Under the pieces are notes generated by a model. It worked only from the letters and a program-made list of their open reading frames with translations. It had not been told where the DNA came from and searched no databases. Both the position numbers and the translations under genes were made by a program. Positions 1 through 9,174 of a stretch of 64,000 bases of DNA are shown here, in pieces. The stretch's first letter is position 1. Each line of letters starts with the position of its first letter. This DNA is from an uncultured Pseudophaeobacter sp. (GTDB lineage Bacteria > Pseudomonadota > Alphaproteobacteria > Rhodobacterales > Rhodobacteraceae). The DNA is taken from the NCBI GenBank assembly GCA_905479575.1, contig CAJQNB010000010.1, forward strand, positions 1 to 64,000, in the 5' to 3' direction.

Positions 1-79
1 CGTCTTATGACACTCAAAAATCCCATGTCGATCACTCCATGTCTCCCTGAACAAAACCGTCAGGGCAATGTGTTCACAT

Positions 80-132
80 GGGTCAATTCTCAGTGACAAT
101 TTATGAGGCTACCGGGTCAGTTCTCAGTGACA
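80..132. repeat. Two direct repeats, 19 bp, 34-bp period
   Basis: Two near-identical 19-bp units lie at 80-98 and 114-132 and differ at one base (GGGTCA[A/G]TTCTCAGTGACA). Short repeated units spaced about 30 bp apart are known at the ends of some insertion sequences, for example the IS21 family. No transposase lies in the window, so this could be the terminus of an element extending to the left. That reading is inference. The remainder of 1-313 shows no convincing gene. Confidence 0.4.
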
Positions 133-313
133 TTCAACAGGGGCCTGAAAATCATCACGCCACAGTGTCTCAAATGTGTGTATAGACACTTTTTGGTTTA
201 TCTTGCACCACTTACTTGGCACGATAACGCAGTCCCGGTGCAGTCCCGGGCAATTAACCAAAGAGGTGCAACAGCGGCCAAGCCGCCAACGCATTGCTTT
301 TACTTGGTAAAAG

Positions 314-388
314 TGGTGCCCGGGGGCGGAATCGAACCACCGACACGAGGATTTTCAATCCACTGCTCTACCCCTGAGCTACCCGGGC
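314..388 (-). tRNA. tRNA-Phe (GAA)
   Basis: The minus strand folds into a complete 75-nt tRNA with an encoded CCA end. The acceptor stem GCCCGGG pairs with CCCGGGC, the D-arm contains GCTCAGGGGTAGAGC, the anticodon loop is TTGAAAA with anticodon GAA, and the T-arm carries GGTTCGATTCC. It lies about 80 bp downstream of yacG on the same strand. The 123-residue open frame crossing it on the plus strand is not a gene. Confidence 0.97.
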
Positions 389-470
389 ACGGGAAAGGCT
401 TCAAACCTTGGGTGTGGGCCTTCTATGATGTCCACGCGGTGGTGTCCAGAGGGTTTTTGAAAGAAAAATG

Positions 471-674
471 CTAATGCTGCGTTGGCGGAGTATTTGCCGT
501 ATTGAGTTCCGTATCCTCTGCTTCTTTCATTGCGTTTTCAATGTCTTCTGGATCATTGCTCGGAACGGCATAGCTGCCATTCATCCAGTTGGCCAAATCC
601 AGATTAGCGCAGCGCTTTGAGCAAAAGGGGCGATGGGCCTGATTGGTTGCAAGTCCGCAAATCGGGCAGCTCAT
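471..674 (-). CDS. yacG: DNA gyrase inhibitor YacG
   Basis: A 67-residue zinc-binding protein of the YacG family. The four zinc-ligand cysteines are visible as CPIC near the N-terminus and CSKRC about 12 residues later, followed by the family's DLANWMNGSY segment and an acidic tail. In E. coli YacG binds GyrB and inhibits gyrase. Its start overlaps the stop of the RNase G gene (ATGA), so it is the last gene of a maf-rng-yacG operon. Length and motifs are normal. Confidence 0.93.
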   Translation of the reverse strand: MSCPICGLATNQAHRPFCSKRCANLDLANWMNGSYAVPSNDPEDIENAMKEAEDTELNTANTPPTQH

Positions 675-1693
675 GACAACAGCTCCGACAGGACAACGCG
701 AGCGCGTTTGCGTTGCAGCTCATAGTTGCCCAGATTGGTCCATCCCACCATGGTCGTTTCTTCGCTATCTGCGCGCAGAGCCGCGCGCAATGCGCTCTCG
801 AAGGTGCTGCGGTCCTTTTTGGGCATGGGGGCAACATCAATCACGATCTGACCCGCAAGGCCACGCAGACGCAGGGCGCGGGGCAGAAGTTTGGCGCAGG
901 CGATATTTGTTTTGGTTCCGGCCGCCAGAGAGGTGTCGCTGCCGGTATTAACATCTACGGCCACCAGGGCGCGTGTTGGTTCGATAAACAGATGGCCACC
1001 GCCGGGCAGCGATTCGCGAATGGTGAGCGTAACATCCAGCGCATCAAGAACACCGTGGTGTTCAAAATCGCCAGCTTCCCGGAATACTTCGGCTGGTTGC
1101 GACCATTCTCGCCAGGCGCGTAGGTGGGGGCCGTCTCCTTCGGTCAGGACCTCCATCTCGCCCTCTGCATCCGCAAGCACCTGGGAGGCCAGATCCGCCA
1201 TGGCGGCGATGTCTTCAGCCACCTCATCCGCATCCGCCCCTGCACAGGCTGACCGCAGGATCATGCCATAGTCCGCCCCCTCCAGGGCACCATGGGCAAT
1301 TTCCAACAGCCTGTCGCGTTCCTCTTCATCCCGAATGGCGCGGGAAATATTGATCCCCGGCGCCCCGGGAGTGGCAATGGCATAGCGGCTTTTGAACAGT
1401 AGCTTTTGGGTCACGGGGATGGCTTTGCCAGGCTCCGCATAGCCGGACACCTGCACCAACAGCATCTGACCAGGCGCCAACCCTTTGACCTGTCGCAAAA
1501 ATGCAGGGCCGTCCGGGGTGGAGAGGAACATACCCCCCTGGCCTTTGACCGGGCGATCGGCCCTGGCCCGGTAGATGGTGCCCGGCAGCGGTGCATCGCC
1601 ATCGATCAGAAAGTCATCAAGTTTTCCGTCCACCATAAGAGCAGCGGCTTCGCGGCCTTGGATATGGTCCAGAATGATTGAGCGACCCTTCAT
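671..1693 (-). CDS. rng: Ribonuclease E/G family protein
   Basis: A 340-residue RNase E/G-type endoribonuclease, expected to act in rRNA and mRNA processing. It has the conserved core including an [17 protein letters not shown] segment, with the catalytic Asp of the VDVNTG motif, and a C-terminal part resembling the DNase I-like and small domains. It is shorter than E. coli RNase G (about 490 residues) and lacks the long RNase E scaffold tail; compact versions of this kind occur in Rhodobacterales. Start and stop overlap maf and yacG by ATGA junctions, indicating coupled translation. Confidence 0.88.
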   Translation of the reverse strand: MKGRSIILDHIQGREAAALMVDGKLDDFLIDGDAPLPGTIYRARADRPVKGQGGMFLSTPDGPAFLRQVKGLAPGQMLLVQVSGYAEPGKAIPVTQKLLFKSRYAIATPGAPGINISRAIRDEEERDRLLEIAHGALEGADYGMILRSACAGADADEVAEDIAAMADLASQVLADAEGEMEVLTEGDGPHLRAWREWSQPAEVFREAGDFEHHGVLDALDVTLTIRESLPGGGHLFIEPTRALVAVDVNTGSDTSLAAGTKTNIACAKLLPRALRLRGLAGQIVIDVAPMPKKDRSTFESALRAALRADSEETTMVGWTNLGNYELQRKRARVVLSELLS

Positions 1694-2271
1694 GCGGCGG
1701 CCTCCTTGTAAAGCTTGCAGCCAGCGGCTTGCAGCATATTTGCGGTCTCTGCCAAGGGCAGGCCAACGATTCCGGTAAAAGACCCGCTGATCCAGGGAAT
1801 AAAGGCCCCAGCCGGGCCTTGAATACCATACCCTCCGGCCTTGCCCAGCCAGTCATTACTCGCGAGGTAGGCGTTCAATTCGGCGTCGGACAGGCGCTTC
1901 ATTTTGACCTGGCTCACCACCGAACGCTGCCAAAGCTGGTCGCCGCGACGCAGGGCGACTGCAGTGATCACCTGGTGGCGGCGTCCCGCAAGGGCCAGCA
2001 GAAACTCAGCGGCCTGTCCGGCATCAGCGGGCTTTCCCAATATGCGACGTCCCAAGGCAACCGTAGTATCCGCACATAGCACAACGTCATCGGCCTCTGC
2101 CGGGACAGCGCTGACTTTTTCGCGGGTGACCCGGGTGCAATAGGCGCGAGGGAGCTCTCGTGCCAGAGGTGTTTCATCGATATCCGGCGGCCGCACAGCA
2201 TCGGGTACAACACCCAGCTGCGCCAAAAGCTCTAGCCGCCGCGGACTGCCTGATCCCAGAATAAATGCCAT
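1690..2271 (-). CDS. maf: Maf-like nucleoside triphosphate pyrophosphatase
   Basis: A 193-residue Maf/HAM1-type protein predicted to hydrolyse non-canonical or excess nucleoside triphosphates to the monophosphate. The N-terminal [13 protein letters not shown] signature, the ADTTVALG segment with its acidic residue, and the [12 protein letters not shown] motif near the C-terminus are all in family order. The stop overlaps the start of rng. An infA-maf-rng-yacG order is common in this bacterial order. Confidence 0.92.
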   Translation of the reverse strand: MAFILGSGSPRRLELLAQLGVVPDAVRPPDIDETPLARELPRAYCTRVTREKVSAVPAEADDVVLCADTTVALGRRILGKPADAGQAAEFLLALAGRRHQVITAVALRRGDQLWQRSVVSQVKMKRLSDAELNAYLASNDWLGKAGGYGIQGPAGAFIPWISGSFTGIVGLPLAETANMLQAAGCKLYKEAAA

Positions 2272-2399
2272 TGCTTTGGCCCCTTTTCCATTTCACCCCG
2301 TCATAAAGCGGAATAGTCAAACAAGAAAGAGCAGCCCCTGGCTTCATCTTTCCGCAAATATTCCTGCCGGAGGCTGCGACCTGCAGGGCCGCACATACA

Positions 2400-2425
2400 A
2401 AAGCCCGGCACAATGGCCGGGCTTT
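2400..2425 (-). terminator. Hairpin terminator after infA
   Basis: A perfect 10-bp stem, AAAGCCCGGC (2400-2409) and GCCGGGCTTT (2416-2425), with a 6-nt loop sits 24 bp after the infA stop. Read on the minus strand it ends in GGGCTTTT. It separates infA from maf, which would need its own promoter in 2272-2399 or read-through. Confidence 0.8.
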
Positions 2426-2448
2426 GGTTCAATTGGCGGATCAACAGC

Positions 2449-2667
2449 TTACTTAAAGCGGTAGTTGATCCGGCCCTTGGTCAGGTCATAGGGGGTCATT
2501 TCCACCTGTACCCTGTCGCCAGCCAGAACACGGATGCGGTTCTTGCGCATCTTGCCCGCCGTATGTGCGATGATCTCATGGCCGTTTTCCAGCTCGACCC
2601 GAAACGTCGCATTAGGCAGGAGTTCCTTCACGACACCGGGAAATTCGAGCGTATCTTCCTTGGCCAT
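2449..2667 (-). CDS. infA: Translation initiation factor IF-1
   Basis: A 72-residue OB-fold protein with the standard IF-1 sequence: start MAKED, the central [20 protein letters not shown] segment and the [12 protein letters not shown] end. It binds the 30S A-site during initiation. A good ribosome-binding site (GGAGACAAC) precedes the ATG. Length is exactly that of the family and a terminator follows at once. Confidence 0.98.
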   Translation of the reverse strand: MAKEDTLEFPGVVKELLPNATFRVELENGHEIIAHTAGKMRKNRIRVLAGDRVQVEMTPYDLTKGRINYRFK

Positions 2668-2751
2668 GTTGTCTCCATATTCATATTACCCCGCCCAGCT
2701 GCGGGAACTGGGACTAAATGAGCCTATTCTCCCAATATTTCAAGGGCGCAA

Positions 2752-3630
2752 TCACGGCTTGAGAAGGATTCTAGAGGTTTTTATCCTCTGCTCCTGTTCT
2801 GGCCAATGGCTGCGATTGCGCACCACCCCTGCGGCACGCACATCTGCAATGGTTTTCAGGTCAACCTCCGCCAGAGTCCAGCCTGGCTGCCCAAGGGTTC
2901 CTTCGGCGATGACACCGGTTGCAGGAAAGCCGGTATCAGGTGGCCCAAAGACCCCCCCCATGCCGAGATTGACCTCCACCGACGTCGACCAGGGCGCGGT
3001 GCCAACAACCGAGGCATGCGCCGTAACACATTGCCCTTCAAGTGCCCGTGACATGGCGCCAATGCGGACCCGCCAATACCCAGCCAGGGCCTCGGTGCAG
3101 GAAGGCACCAGGATGATATCCGCCTCCGTCAAAGCCCGCCCCAAAAGCGGAAACTCGCTGTCATAGCAGATCAAAACACCAATCTTGCCGAGGGCGGTAT
3201 CAAACAGTTTCAATGGCCCGCCCGCGCCGATCTGCCAGGGATCACGCTCAAACATGGTCATGATCTGCTTATCCTGATGGTCCCGGGCGCCACAGGGGCT
3301 GTAAAACTCAGCCCGGTTCACCGGCAGATCAAAACCAGCCTTTACCGGGGCAGAAGCCCCTAGAATATATACATTATATTCGGCAGAGAGCTTTTGATGC
3401 AGTGCCGCCACATCGTCCATGCGGTCGGATACGGCGGTGATAGACCCTTGCAAATCCGCAGCCACACCTGGGCCATCCAGGGTGGACAGCTCCATCGCGC
3501 CGTATTCGGGGAAAACCAAAAGATCAGCGCCCTGACCTGCGGCATCTGCCACCCAGGCTGCAAGCTTGTCTTCATACTGTGCCCAGCTGTCGAGCCAATC
3601 AAGCGGGTAGGCAGCGGTTGCGATTTTCAT
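2752..3630 (-). CDS. Carbon-nitrogen hydrolase (nitrilase superfamily)
   Basis: A 292-residue nitrilase-superfamily amidohydrolase. The catalytic triad elements are visible: Glu42 in FPEYG, a Lys in the HQDKQIM segment near residue 140, and the nucleophilic Cys in LICYDSEFP. Substrate cannot be read from sequence; close relatives act on amides, N-carbamoyl compounds or deaminated glutathione. A ribosome-binding site (AAGGA) lies about 10 nt before the ATG. It sits between the LMW phosphatase and infA, which are usually closer neighbours in this order, so it may be an inserted gene. Confidence 0.85.
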   Translation of the reverse strand: MKIATAAYPLDWLDSWAQYEDKLAAWVADAAGQGADLLVFPEYGAMELSTLDGPGVAADLQGSITAVSDRMDDVAALHQKLSAEYNVYILGASAPVKAGFDLPVNRAEFYSPCGARDHQDKQIMTMFERDPWQIGAGGPLKLFDTALGKIGVLICYDSEFPLLGRALTEADIILVPSCTEALAGYWRVRIGAMSRALEGQCVTAHASVVGTAPWSTSVEVNLGMGGVFGPPDTGFPATGVIAEGTLGQPGWTLAEVDLKTIADVRAAGVVRNRSHWPEQEQRIKTSRILLKP

Positions 3631-4153
3631 AAGCTCAGATCCTTACTTATTTTGGCTTGCCACAACAGGCCAGACCAATAGAGAAATGGCAACTCTTCCT
3701 TTGGCCTATCTGAACCTCAAGCCCTTGCCGTCAGAGCGCGCGCCCAGAATTATAGCGTCTTATCTGGGACACCCGATTTGCGAAATCCCTGCACGCAAAC
3801 CGCGTCATAGCCCTGGCAATCGGCGCATGGCCTTGCAGGCCCTATACGCGTTCCAGCGGCCTGTGTGGTGGTTTGGCCTCAGGCTGTGTGCTGAGGGGGT
3901 AAAGGCTGCAAAAGGCCAAAACTGAATGGCAGCGCGCCAGCATGGAAGGCGCGCGGATGAAAAAAAGCCATCCCCAGGGGCCTCCTCCGGTCGCGAAGCG
4001 ACAAAACCGATTCGGCGCGGGCGACAACCTGGCCCGGATCAAAGCCACTGCAGGATGTGTAGCATGGTAATGAGACAGGGTTTCGCACAGCCCCACCCGG
4101 CAGGTTGATGGTTTCACCTGCAGTACCGCAATTACGGCGGGCACAGGGCCCGG
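3631..4153. other. 523-bp gap without a recognisable gene
   Basis: No frame here gives a protein with family resemblance or the codon bias of the neighbours. It holds a GC-rich hairpin (GCGCGCC at 3932-3938 with GGCGCGC at 3948-3954) and a small GTCGC-GAA-GCGAC hairpin at 3990-4002. Either could help end transcription of the LMW phosphatase gene, though neither has a clear T-run. The nitrilase promoter should lie at the left end. Confidence 0.5.
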
Positions 4154-4612
4154 TTATATGATTTCGCTTGCTTCGCCCCAGCGCGCCGTCAGCTGCTGGA
4201 TAATCTGGTCACGCGTTTGCCGATAGCTGTCCAGCTTGGCTTCACGTGTCTCGCCCAGGCCGGTGGGATCCATGATTGGCCAGTATTCAACATCCAGGTG
4301 AAAGACCCGCGTCAATTCCAAGGCTCGGCGCTGGCTGGCAGGCGACAGGGCGATGACCAGATCAAAGGATGACAGATCATCGCCCCATTGCTCCATCTCG
4401 TCAAAAGAGCGCGACCGATGGCGCGACAGTTCCACATCAATCTCTTGGCAGACCGCGACGCAAAACCCGTCGATCTCAAGATCATTTTTGACGCCGACAG
4501 ACTGCACATAGGTGCCAGTGCCATAGAACTTCTTCATGATCCCCTCAGCCATAGGCGAGCGGACCGCATTATGATCACAGCAGAACAATACGGACTGCGG
4601 TAACGCGCTCAC
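4154..4612 (-). CDS. Low-molecular-weight phosphotyrosine phosphatase-like protein
   Basis: A 152-residue LMW-PTP/arsenate-reductase-fold protein. The active-site loop C-X5-R-S is present (Cys12-DHNAV-Arg18-Ser19), together with the family's Asp general acid in IMDPTG. It is expected to hydrolyse phosphotyrosine or a small phosphorylated substrate. Two cysteines are adjacent at 11-12; the second fits the nucleophile position. It lies 3 bp downstream of the UPF0262 gene, an arrangement conserved in Rhodobacterales. Confidence 0.85.
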   Translation of the reverse strand: MSALPQSVLFCCDHNAVRSPMAEGIMKKFYGTGTYVQSVGVKNDLEIDGFCVAVCQEIDVELSRHRSRSFDEMEQWGDDLSSFDLVIALSPASQRRALELTRVFHLDVEYWPIMDPTGLGETREAKLDSYRQTRDQIIQQLTARWGEASEII

Positions 4613-4615
4613 CCA

Positions 4616-5095
4616 TCACCCCCCAAAATGCAGCACACAAATAAGCGTAAAGAGGCGGCGGGCAGTATCGGTATCGACCTCTGCCTTACCTTCCAGGCGT
4701 TCTTGCAGCACCCGGCTGCCCTCGTTGTGAATGCCGCGCCGCGCCATATCAATGGTCTCGATTTGGCTGGGAGGAAGCGTTTTTACAGCGGAAAAGTAGC
4801 TCTCGCAGATCTGATAATAATCTTTCACCACCTGCCGGAAAGGGGAGAGCGACAGGTGAAATTCTGCAGCCTTTTCCCCAGTTTCGGTTTGCAGGTCAAA
4901 CACGAGACGTTTTTCACGAATGGCAAGACCCAGATGGTAGGGGCCATCCACAACTGGTCGGTCCCCACGCGAAGGGAGTGTGAAAGAGTTTTCCTCGATT
5001 AGATCAAAAATCGCAACTTTTCGTTCCTGCTCGATCTCCGCTGTCGGCGGTGGCAGATTGCGGTCATCCAACTCGATTTGACTGATGCGGCTCAT
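4616..5095 (-). CDS. UPF0262 family protein
   Basis: A 159-residue conserved alphaproteobacterial protein of unknown function. Family blocks are clear: EIEQERKVAIFDLIEENSF, FRQVVKDYYQICESYF, IDMARRGIHNEGS and the C-terminal LFTLICVLHFGG. An upstream ATG would add 24 residues, but the family starts at MSRISQIELDD, so that inner start is used. In relatives hisD normally lies just upstream; here 5096-5319 holds no gene and a LysR gene follows, so the usual block is broken. Confidence 0.9.
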   Translation of the reverse strand: MSRISQIELDDRNLPPPTAEIEQERKVAIFDLIEENSFTLPSRGDRPVVDGPYHLGLAIREKRLVFDLQTETGEKAAEFHLSLSPFRQVVKDYYQICESYFSAVKTLPPSQIETIDMARRGIHNEGSRVLQERLEGKAEVDTDTARRLFTLICVLHFGG

Positions 5096-5319
5096 GGGCT
5101 TTGGTCTCTGTCGGGAAAGCGGTTCAACATTCTCTCTAATCCATGGTGCAGCCCGGAGCAAATGCACAGTTGCCCCAATAGGTGCCTGGACAACAAAATC
5201 GACCTATAATGACTACAAAAAACAGCAGCAATAAAGTCTCTGTGCCTTGGGCGAGGGTATTTTGGGCCAAATGAAGCTGGAACAAACACAGGCGCAAGAT
5301 GCTGACAGAGGCTTGGTAT

Positions 5320-6192
5320 TCACGCCTGTTGGGCGGCGTGCATGATCCAATCGGCGAATATCTTAACGCCTCTCTTGTTGCGCGACAGTGGGTTGAGCAC
5401 GATGCTATAGGCAAAGCCGCTCAGCTCGGGACCGGGTATCTGCCGGTAGCGGCCTGAGCTCAGACCGTCCGCGACAAGCGCGCTGCTGGACAGAAGCGAC
5501 CCCAACCCCTGATCCAGCGCATTGAAAGCGGCACTTTCATCACTGAAACGGGTGATCTGGTCCGTTGGGAATGCCTCCCCGGCTTCCTTGAACCATTCCT
5601 CCCAGGTCGGGCCGCCCATCTCCGGATTACGCCAGCGAAACCCCAGCAAGCGAGTATCTTGCAAACCGGTGTCCGGGCACTCGGCCAGGCTGACGGGGAG
5701 ATAGCGGTCTGAAAGCAAAACCTCGGCTTGCTCACTCACAGCGGTGTGCGGGCCATACCGGATCGCCAGGTCCAGCCGGTCAGCTCGCAGGTCCAGCACA
5801 TCGTCATCGGTCTCGACCTCGACCCTGATGTCGCCGTGCTGGTCGAAAAAGTCCCCGAGGCGCGGCACCAGCCAGCGTTCTGCAAAAGCATAGGTGGTTG
5901 TGACCCGGACCAGCGATTGTTCGACATCCTTGTCGAGCATTGCGAAGGCCTCGCCCAAGGTATCAAAGGCCGTCTGCAGTTTGGGAAACAGCTCCTGCCC
6001 GGCCGGCGTGAGGGCGATCTGGCGGGGGCGGCGTTCGACCAGCTGGAACCCGAGATAGGCTTCCAAATGCCTGATCTGGTGACTGATAGCCGTCGCGGTG
6101 ACGCCGAGTTCACCCCCCGCATCAGCAAAACTGAGCCTTCGGGCGACCGCTTCGAAGGCACGAATTGCGTTTAACGGCGGGAGCTTACGCAT
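5320..6192 (-). CDS. LysR-family regulator (GcvA-like)
   Basis: A 290-residue LysR-type regulator. The N-terminal helix-turn-helix (PPLNAIRAFEAVAR...AISHQIRHLE) is GcvA-like and is followed by a LysR substrate-binding domain. ATGs exist at 6201 and 6192. The second is preferred because an AGGG sits at proper distance from it and GcvA relatives start MR(K/R)LPPL. It is transcribed divergently from the ABC operon beginning at 6298, so it probably controls that operon and itself from the 105-bp gap. The effector is unknown. Confidence 0.88.
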   Translation of the reverse strand: MRKLPPLNAIRAFEAVARRLSFADAGGELGVTATAISHQIRHLEAYLGFQLVERRPRQIALTPAGQELFPKLQTAFDTLGEAFAMLDKDVEQSLVRVTTTYAFAERWLVPRLGDFFDQHGDIRVEVETDDDVLDLRADRLDLAIRYGPHTAVSEQAEVLLSDRYLPVSLAECPDTGLQDTRLLGFRWRNPEMGGPTWEEWFKEAGEAFPTDQITRFSDESAAFNALDQGLGSLLSSSALVADGLSSGRYRQIPGPELSGFAYSIVLNPLSRNKRGVKIFADWIMHAAQQA

Positions 6193-6297
6193 GGCGTCCA
6201 TCCCTGGTGAAAAGAAAACTCAGCATGGCCTGAAGAATGGTCATTTGTTTTTAAGCCTCCTCTTTCTGAAGCTTGTGGAATGAAAAGGGAGGACAAA

Positions 6298-7413
6298 ATG
6301 ACACGCAACATTATTACCACTCGGCGCCAATTGATCAAGGGGGGGCTCGCGGCTACCGCCGTCCTCGCCTCCCCGGCCGTTCTGCGAGCGCAGGGCCGCC
6401 GCGACCTGTCAATGCTCACCTGGGCAGGCCATGCCGACCCCGACGCGATCGGTGCATTCGAGGAAACGCACAACGTGCGGATCCGCGCCAAGGAGTACGT
6501 CGGTGGCGACCAGATGCTGGCGCAAATCGCCCAGTCTCCGGCCGGAACTTACGATGTGATCCTGTCGGACGCGGAATACGTGGTGCAATTGCAGCAGGCC
6601 GGCTTCATCGCCCCCCTGGCACCAGAAGACTATCCGTTTGACGACTTTTTTCCGGAGTTTCAGAATTTCCGTGGCCACTGGTTTGACGGTGATCCCTATG
6701 CGGTCTTTCTGCGGTTCGGGTTCCTCGGGCTGTCCCATAATCGCGCCGCGATGAGCGAGGCCGAAGCCCGCAGCTATCGCAGCATGTGGGACGCTCAGCA
6801 TGAGGGGCGGATTGGCCATTTTGACTGGCATCTGCCCAACCTTGGAACGTTGAGCCTGGTGAACGGAAATGAGACGCCTTTCGACCTTGATGAGAGCCGC
6901 TGGTCAAAACTGACCGAAACGATGATGTCGCTCCGGCCTCAGGTGCGCGGTTTTTATGACTACGGCGGGATGTTGTCGGCGCTGCGCTCCGGCGAGGTCG
7001 CTGCGATCCCCGGTATCGGCGACTGGATCACCGGCGTACTGGCCCGCGATGGCGCTGATGTCACCACCACCATCCCCGAGGAAGGTGGTCTGCAATGGAC
7101 CGAGTCCCTGTCAATTGGTGCCGGGTCCAAAAATCAGGATCTGGCCCGGACATTTATCCAATACATGCTGTCACCCGAAGGCCAGGTCAAAACCGCCACG
7201 CTCAAGGCCTATCCAGCGATGATCCCGACGCGGTCGGGCTGGGCCCGGCTGAATGATGAACTGCCAGGTGAGGCACAGCGTCAAAACATGGTGCTGAACG
7301 GTCCAAATGCGCTCGATGAGATCCGCGCCGGACGTATCCGCCTGCGGGAGCTTCCAGTGCAACAACCATTGGAAACCTGGAACGACGCCTGGACCCGCTA
7401 CAAGAACGCCTGA
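6298..7413 (+). CDS. ABC transporter substrate-binding protein (PotD-like, Tat signal)
   Basis: A 371-residue periplasmic binding protein of the spermidine/putrescine class. A twin-arginine signal (TTRRQLIKGG followed by a hydrophobic stretch and an ASPAVLRAQG cleavage region) marks Tat export. The start at 6298 is chosen because GGAGG lies 6-10 nt upstream; an in-frame ATG at 6280 would place that site inside the gene. It heads an operon with two permeases, an ATPase, an amidase, a deacetylase-family enzyme and a DUF1989 protein, which suggests a nitrogenous ligand. The ligand itself is not readable. Confidence 0.87.
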   Translation: MTRNIITTRRQLIKGGLAATAVLASPAVLRAQGRRDLSMLTWAGHADPDAIGAFEETHNVRIRAKEYVGGDQMLAQIAQSPAGTYDVILSDAEYVVQLQQAGFIAPLAPEDYPFDDFFPEFQNFRGHWFDGDPYAVFLRFGFLGLSHNRAAMSEAEARSYRSMWDAQHEGRIGHFDWHLPNLGTLSLVNGNETPFDLDESRWSKLTETMMSLRPQVRGFYDYGGMLSALRSGEVAAIPGIGDWITGVLARDGADVTTTIPEEGGLQWTESLSIGAGSKNQDLARTFIQYMLSPEGQVKTATLKAYPAMIPTRSGWARLNDELPGEAQRQNMVLNGPNALDEIRAGRIRLRELPVQQPLETWNDAWTRYKNA

Positions 7414-7422
7414 TGCCCGGTC

Positions 7423-7448
7423 CGGTCCCGGCACTGCAGCCGGGACCG
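7423..7448 (+). terminator. Intercistronic hairpin after the binding-protein gene
   Basis: A perfect 10-bp stem CGGTCCCGGC/GCCGGGACCG with a 6-nt loop lies between the binding protein and the first permease. It has no T-run. Such hairpins often stabilise binding-protein mRNA or reduce expression of downstream permeases, which would fit here (inference). Confidence 0.65.
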
Positions 7449-7470
7449 CAACCCGATGGGAGATACCGAC

Positions 7471-8352
7471 ATGACTGCCCCCGCTATACCGGCCCGCACC
7501 TCGTTGCGCCGGTTCCTTTTTAACCGCGCCTGGCAGGCGCTCTGGGTCCTGCCGCTGCCCGTCTGGCTGCTGCTGTTCTTTGCCGTGCCGCTTGGCTTGC
7601 TGGTAGCGATTTCCTTCTGGTCGGTGGTGAACTACCGGCTGACACCGGACGCGACATTGTCGGCCTGGCGCTATGTTCTGGGCCTTGATTTTCTCTGGGC
7701 CAGTTTCTGGCGCAGCTACAGCCTGTCGATGGCCAGCGCTGTCGCGATTTCGCTCCTGGCCTTTCCGGCGTCCTACGCGATGGCCTTTGTTGCTGCGCCA
7801 CGTCAGCGGCTGATCCTTCTGGGGCTCGCGATCGCGCCGTTTTTCACAAGCTATCTTGTCCGCATCTATTCCTGGCAGGTTTTCCTGACAGAGGGCGGTG
7901 TGATCTCTTCGGTTGTTCAGGCATTAGGTGGCAAAGGCGAAAGCCTTCTCAACACCTATTTCGCGCTGTTTCTCGGTCATGCAACCCTGGCGTTGCCGGT
8001 CGTGCTGATCCTGCAGACCATCGCCCTTGCCAATGTGGACAGAACGGGGATTTCGGCAGCCGCCAACCTTGGGGCGCGGCCCGCAGCAATCCTGTTCCGT
8101 GTGATCCTGCCCGCGGCCCGCCCCGGTCTTGCACTGGGGCTGCTGTTTGCCTTTCTGCTGTCCTACGCCGAGTTCGTCAGCGCCGCATATCTTGGTGGTG
8201 GCGCCTTCCAGACCCTGCCGATCCTGGTGACGGATCTTGTTCGGGCGGGTCAGCAATGGCCGCGCGCCGCCGTGGTGGCGCTGCTGATGATCGCAAGCCT
8301 GCTGGTCACCGCCTTCCTAACCGTCCTCTGGGCTTATCGTGAGAAAGGATAA
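7471..8352 (+). CDS. ABC transporter permease (PotB-like)
   Basis: A 293-residue inner-membrane permease with about six transmembrane segments and the EAA-type cytoplasmic loop (ANLGARPAAILFRVILP) that contacts the ATPase. The start at 7471 is chosen over an ATG at 7456 because a GGGAG ribosome-binding site lies between them. Its position in the operon and its length match PotB-type subunits. Confidence 0.87.
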   Translation: MTAPAIPARTSLRRFLFNRAWQALWVLPLPVWLLLFFAVPLGLLVAISFWSVVNYRLTPDATLSAWRYVLGLDFLWASFWRSYSLSMASAVAISLLAFPASYAMAFVAAPRQRLILLGLAIAPFFTSYLVRIYSWQVFLTEGGVISSVVQALGGKGESLLNTYFALFLGHATLALPVVLILQTIALANVDRTGISAAANLGARPAAILFRVILPAARPGLALGLLFAFLLSYAEFVSAAYLGGGAFQTLPILVTDLVRAGQQWPRAAVVALLMIASLLVTAFLTVLWAYREKG

Positions 8353-8355
8353 GAC

Positions 8356-9174
8356 ATGCCTCCGCATCTGAAACACTCCTTGCCCAAAGCCTTCTGGATC
8401 GCCGGGCTGGCATTGGTTTTCCTGCTGCTCTATGCGCCGATTCTGTCGGCAGTGCTGTTTTCCTTTAGCGCTGACCGATTCCCGAGCCTTGATATGTCCG
8501 GGTTCAGCACCCAATGGTATGCCCAGGTCCTGACCGACCGCGCGATGCTGGAGGCCCTTGGCAACAGCCTGACGGTTGCTGCGATCACCGCACTGATCGC
8601 CACCGCGCTGGGATTTGCCGCCGCCTATGCAGACTATCGATTTCGGTTCTTTGGCCAGAAGGCCGTGCTGGCGCTGGCCTTGCTGCCGCCAACGGTGCCA
8701 CTGGTCATCCTTGGCCTCGCCATGCTGGCCTTTTTCTCCCGCATCGGTATCGCCGGTACGCTGATGGCTGTGGTTGCCGCCCATGTGGTGATTGCCGCGC
8801 CCTTTGCGATGGCGATATGCCGGTTGCGGCTGGCCCAGCTGGACGAGACACTGGAAACAGCTGCGCAGAACCTCGGCGCCCAGCCGCATTCCGCGCTCGC
8901 CCGGATCGTGCTGCCGCACACGCTGCCGGCCATTCTCGCAGCCTTCCTCATCACCTTTGCTGTGTCGTTCGACGAATACGTAATCGCCTGGTTCACCGGC
9001 GGGTTGAACGAAACCATTCCCGTTGCGGTTCTGACCACGCTTCAGGGACAGGTCGACCCGACGATCCATGTCATCGGCACAATGAGTTTTTCCGTCACGC
9101 TCACACTGGTTCTGATCGCGCTAGCCGTGGTTCTGAGCCAGAGCGGCGGCGCCATGTCCAAGGAGGAGACATAA
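8356..9174 (+). CDS. ABC transporter permease (PotC-like)
   Basis: A 272-residue permease with an N-terminal membrane anchor, further hydrophobic segments and the EAA-like loop AAQNLGAQPHSALARIVLP. It is the second permease of the heterodimer with the upstream gene, from which it is 3 bp away. Its stop TAA overlaps the next ATG by one base (TAATG). Confidence 0.88.
   Translation: MPPHLKHSLPKAFWIAGLALVFLLLYAPILSAVLFSFSADRFPSLDMSGFSTQWYAQVLTDRAMLEALGNSLTVAAITALIATALGFAAAYADYRFRFFGQKAVLALALLPPTVPLVILGLAMLAFFSRIGIAGTLMAVVAAHVVIAAPFAMAICRLRLAQLDETLETAAQNLGAQPHSALARIVLPHTLPAILAAFLITFAVSFDEYVIAWFTGGLNETIPVAVLTTLQGQVDPTIHVIGTMSFSVTLTLVLIALAVVLSQSGGAMSKEET

Noticed and set aside
103..474. 123-codon frame over the tRNA-Phe gene
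   Set aside because: It reads through a complete tRNA on the other strand and has no coding signature.
8514..9173. Upstream extension of the first ATPase frame through the permease gene
   Set aside because: The extension overlaps the PotC-like gene in another frame, and the ATG at 9174 has a strong ribosome-binding site and the family start.
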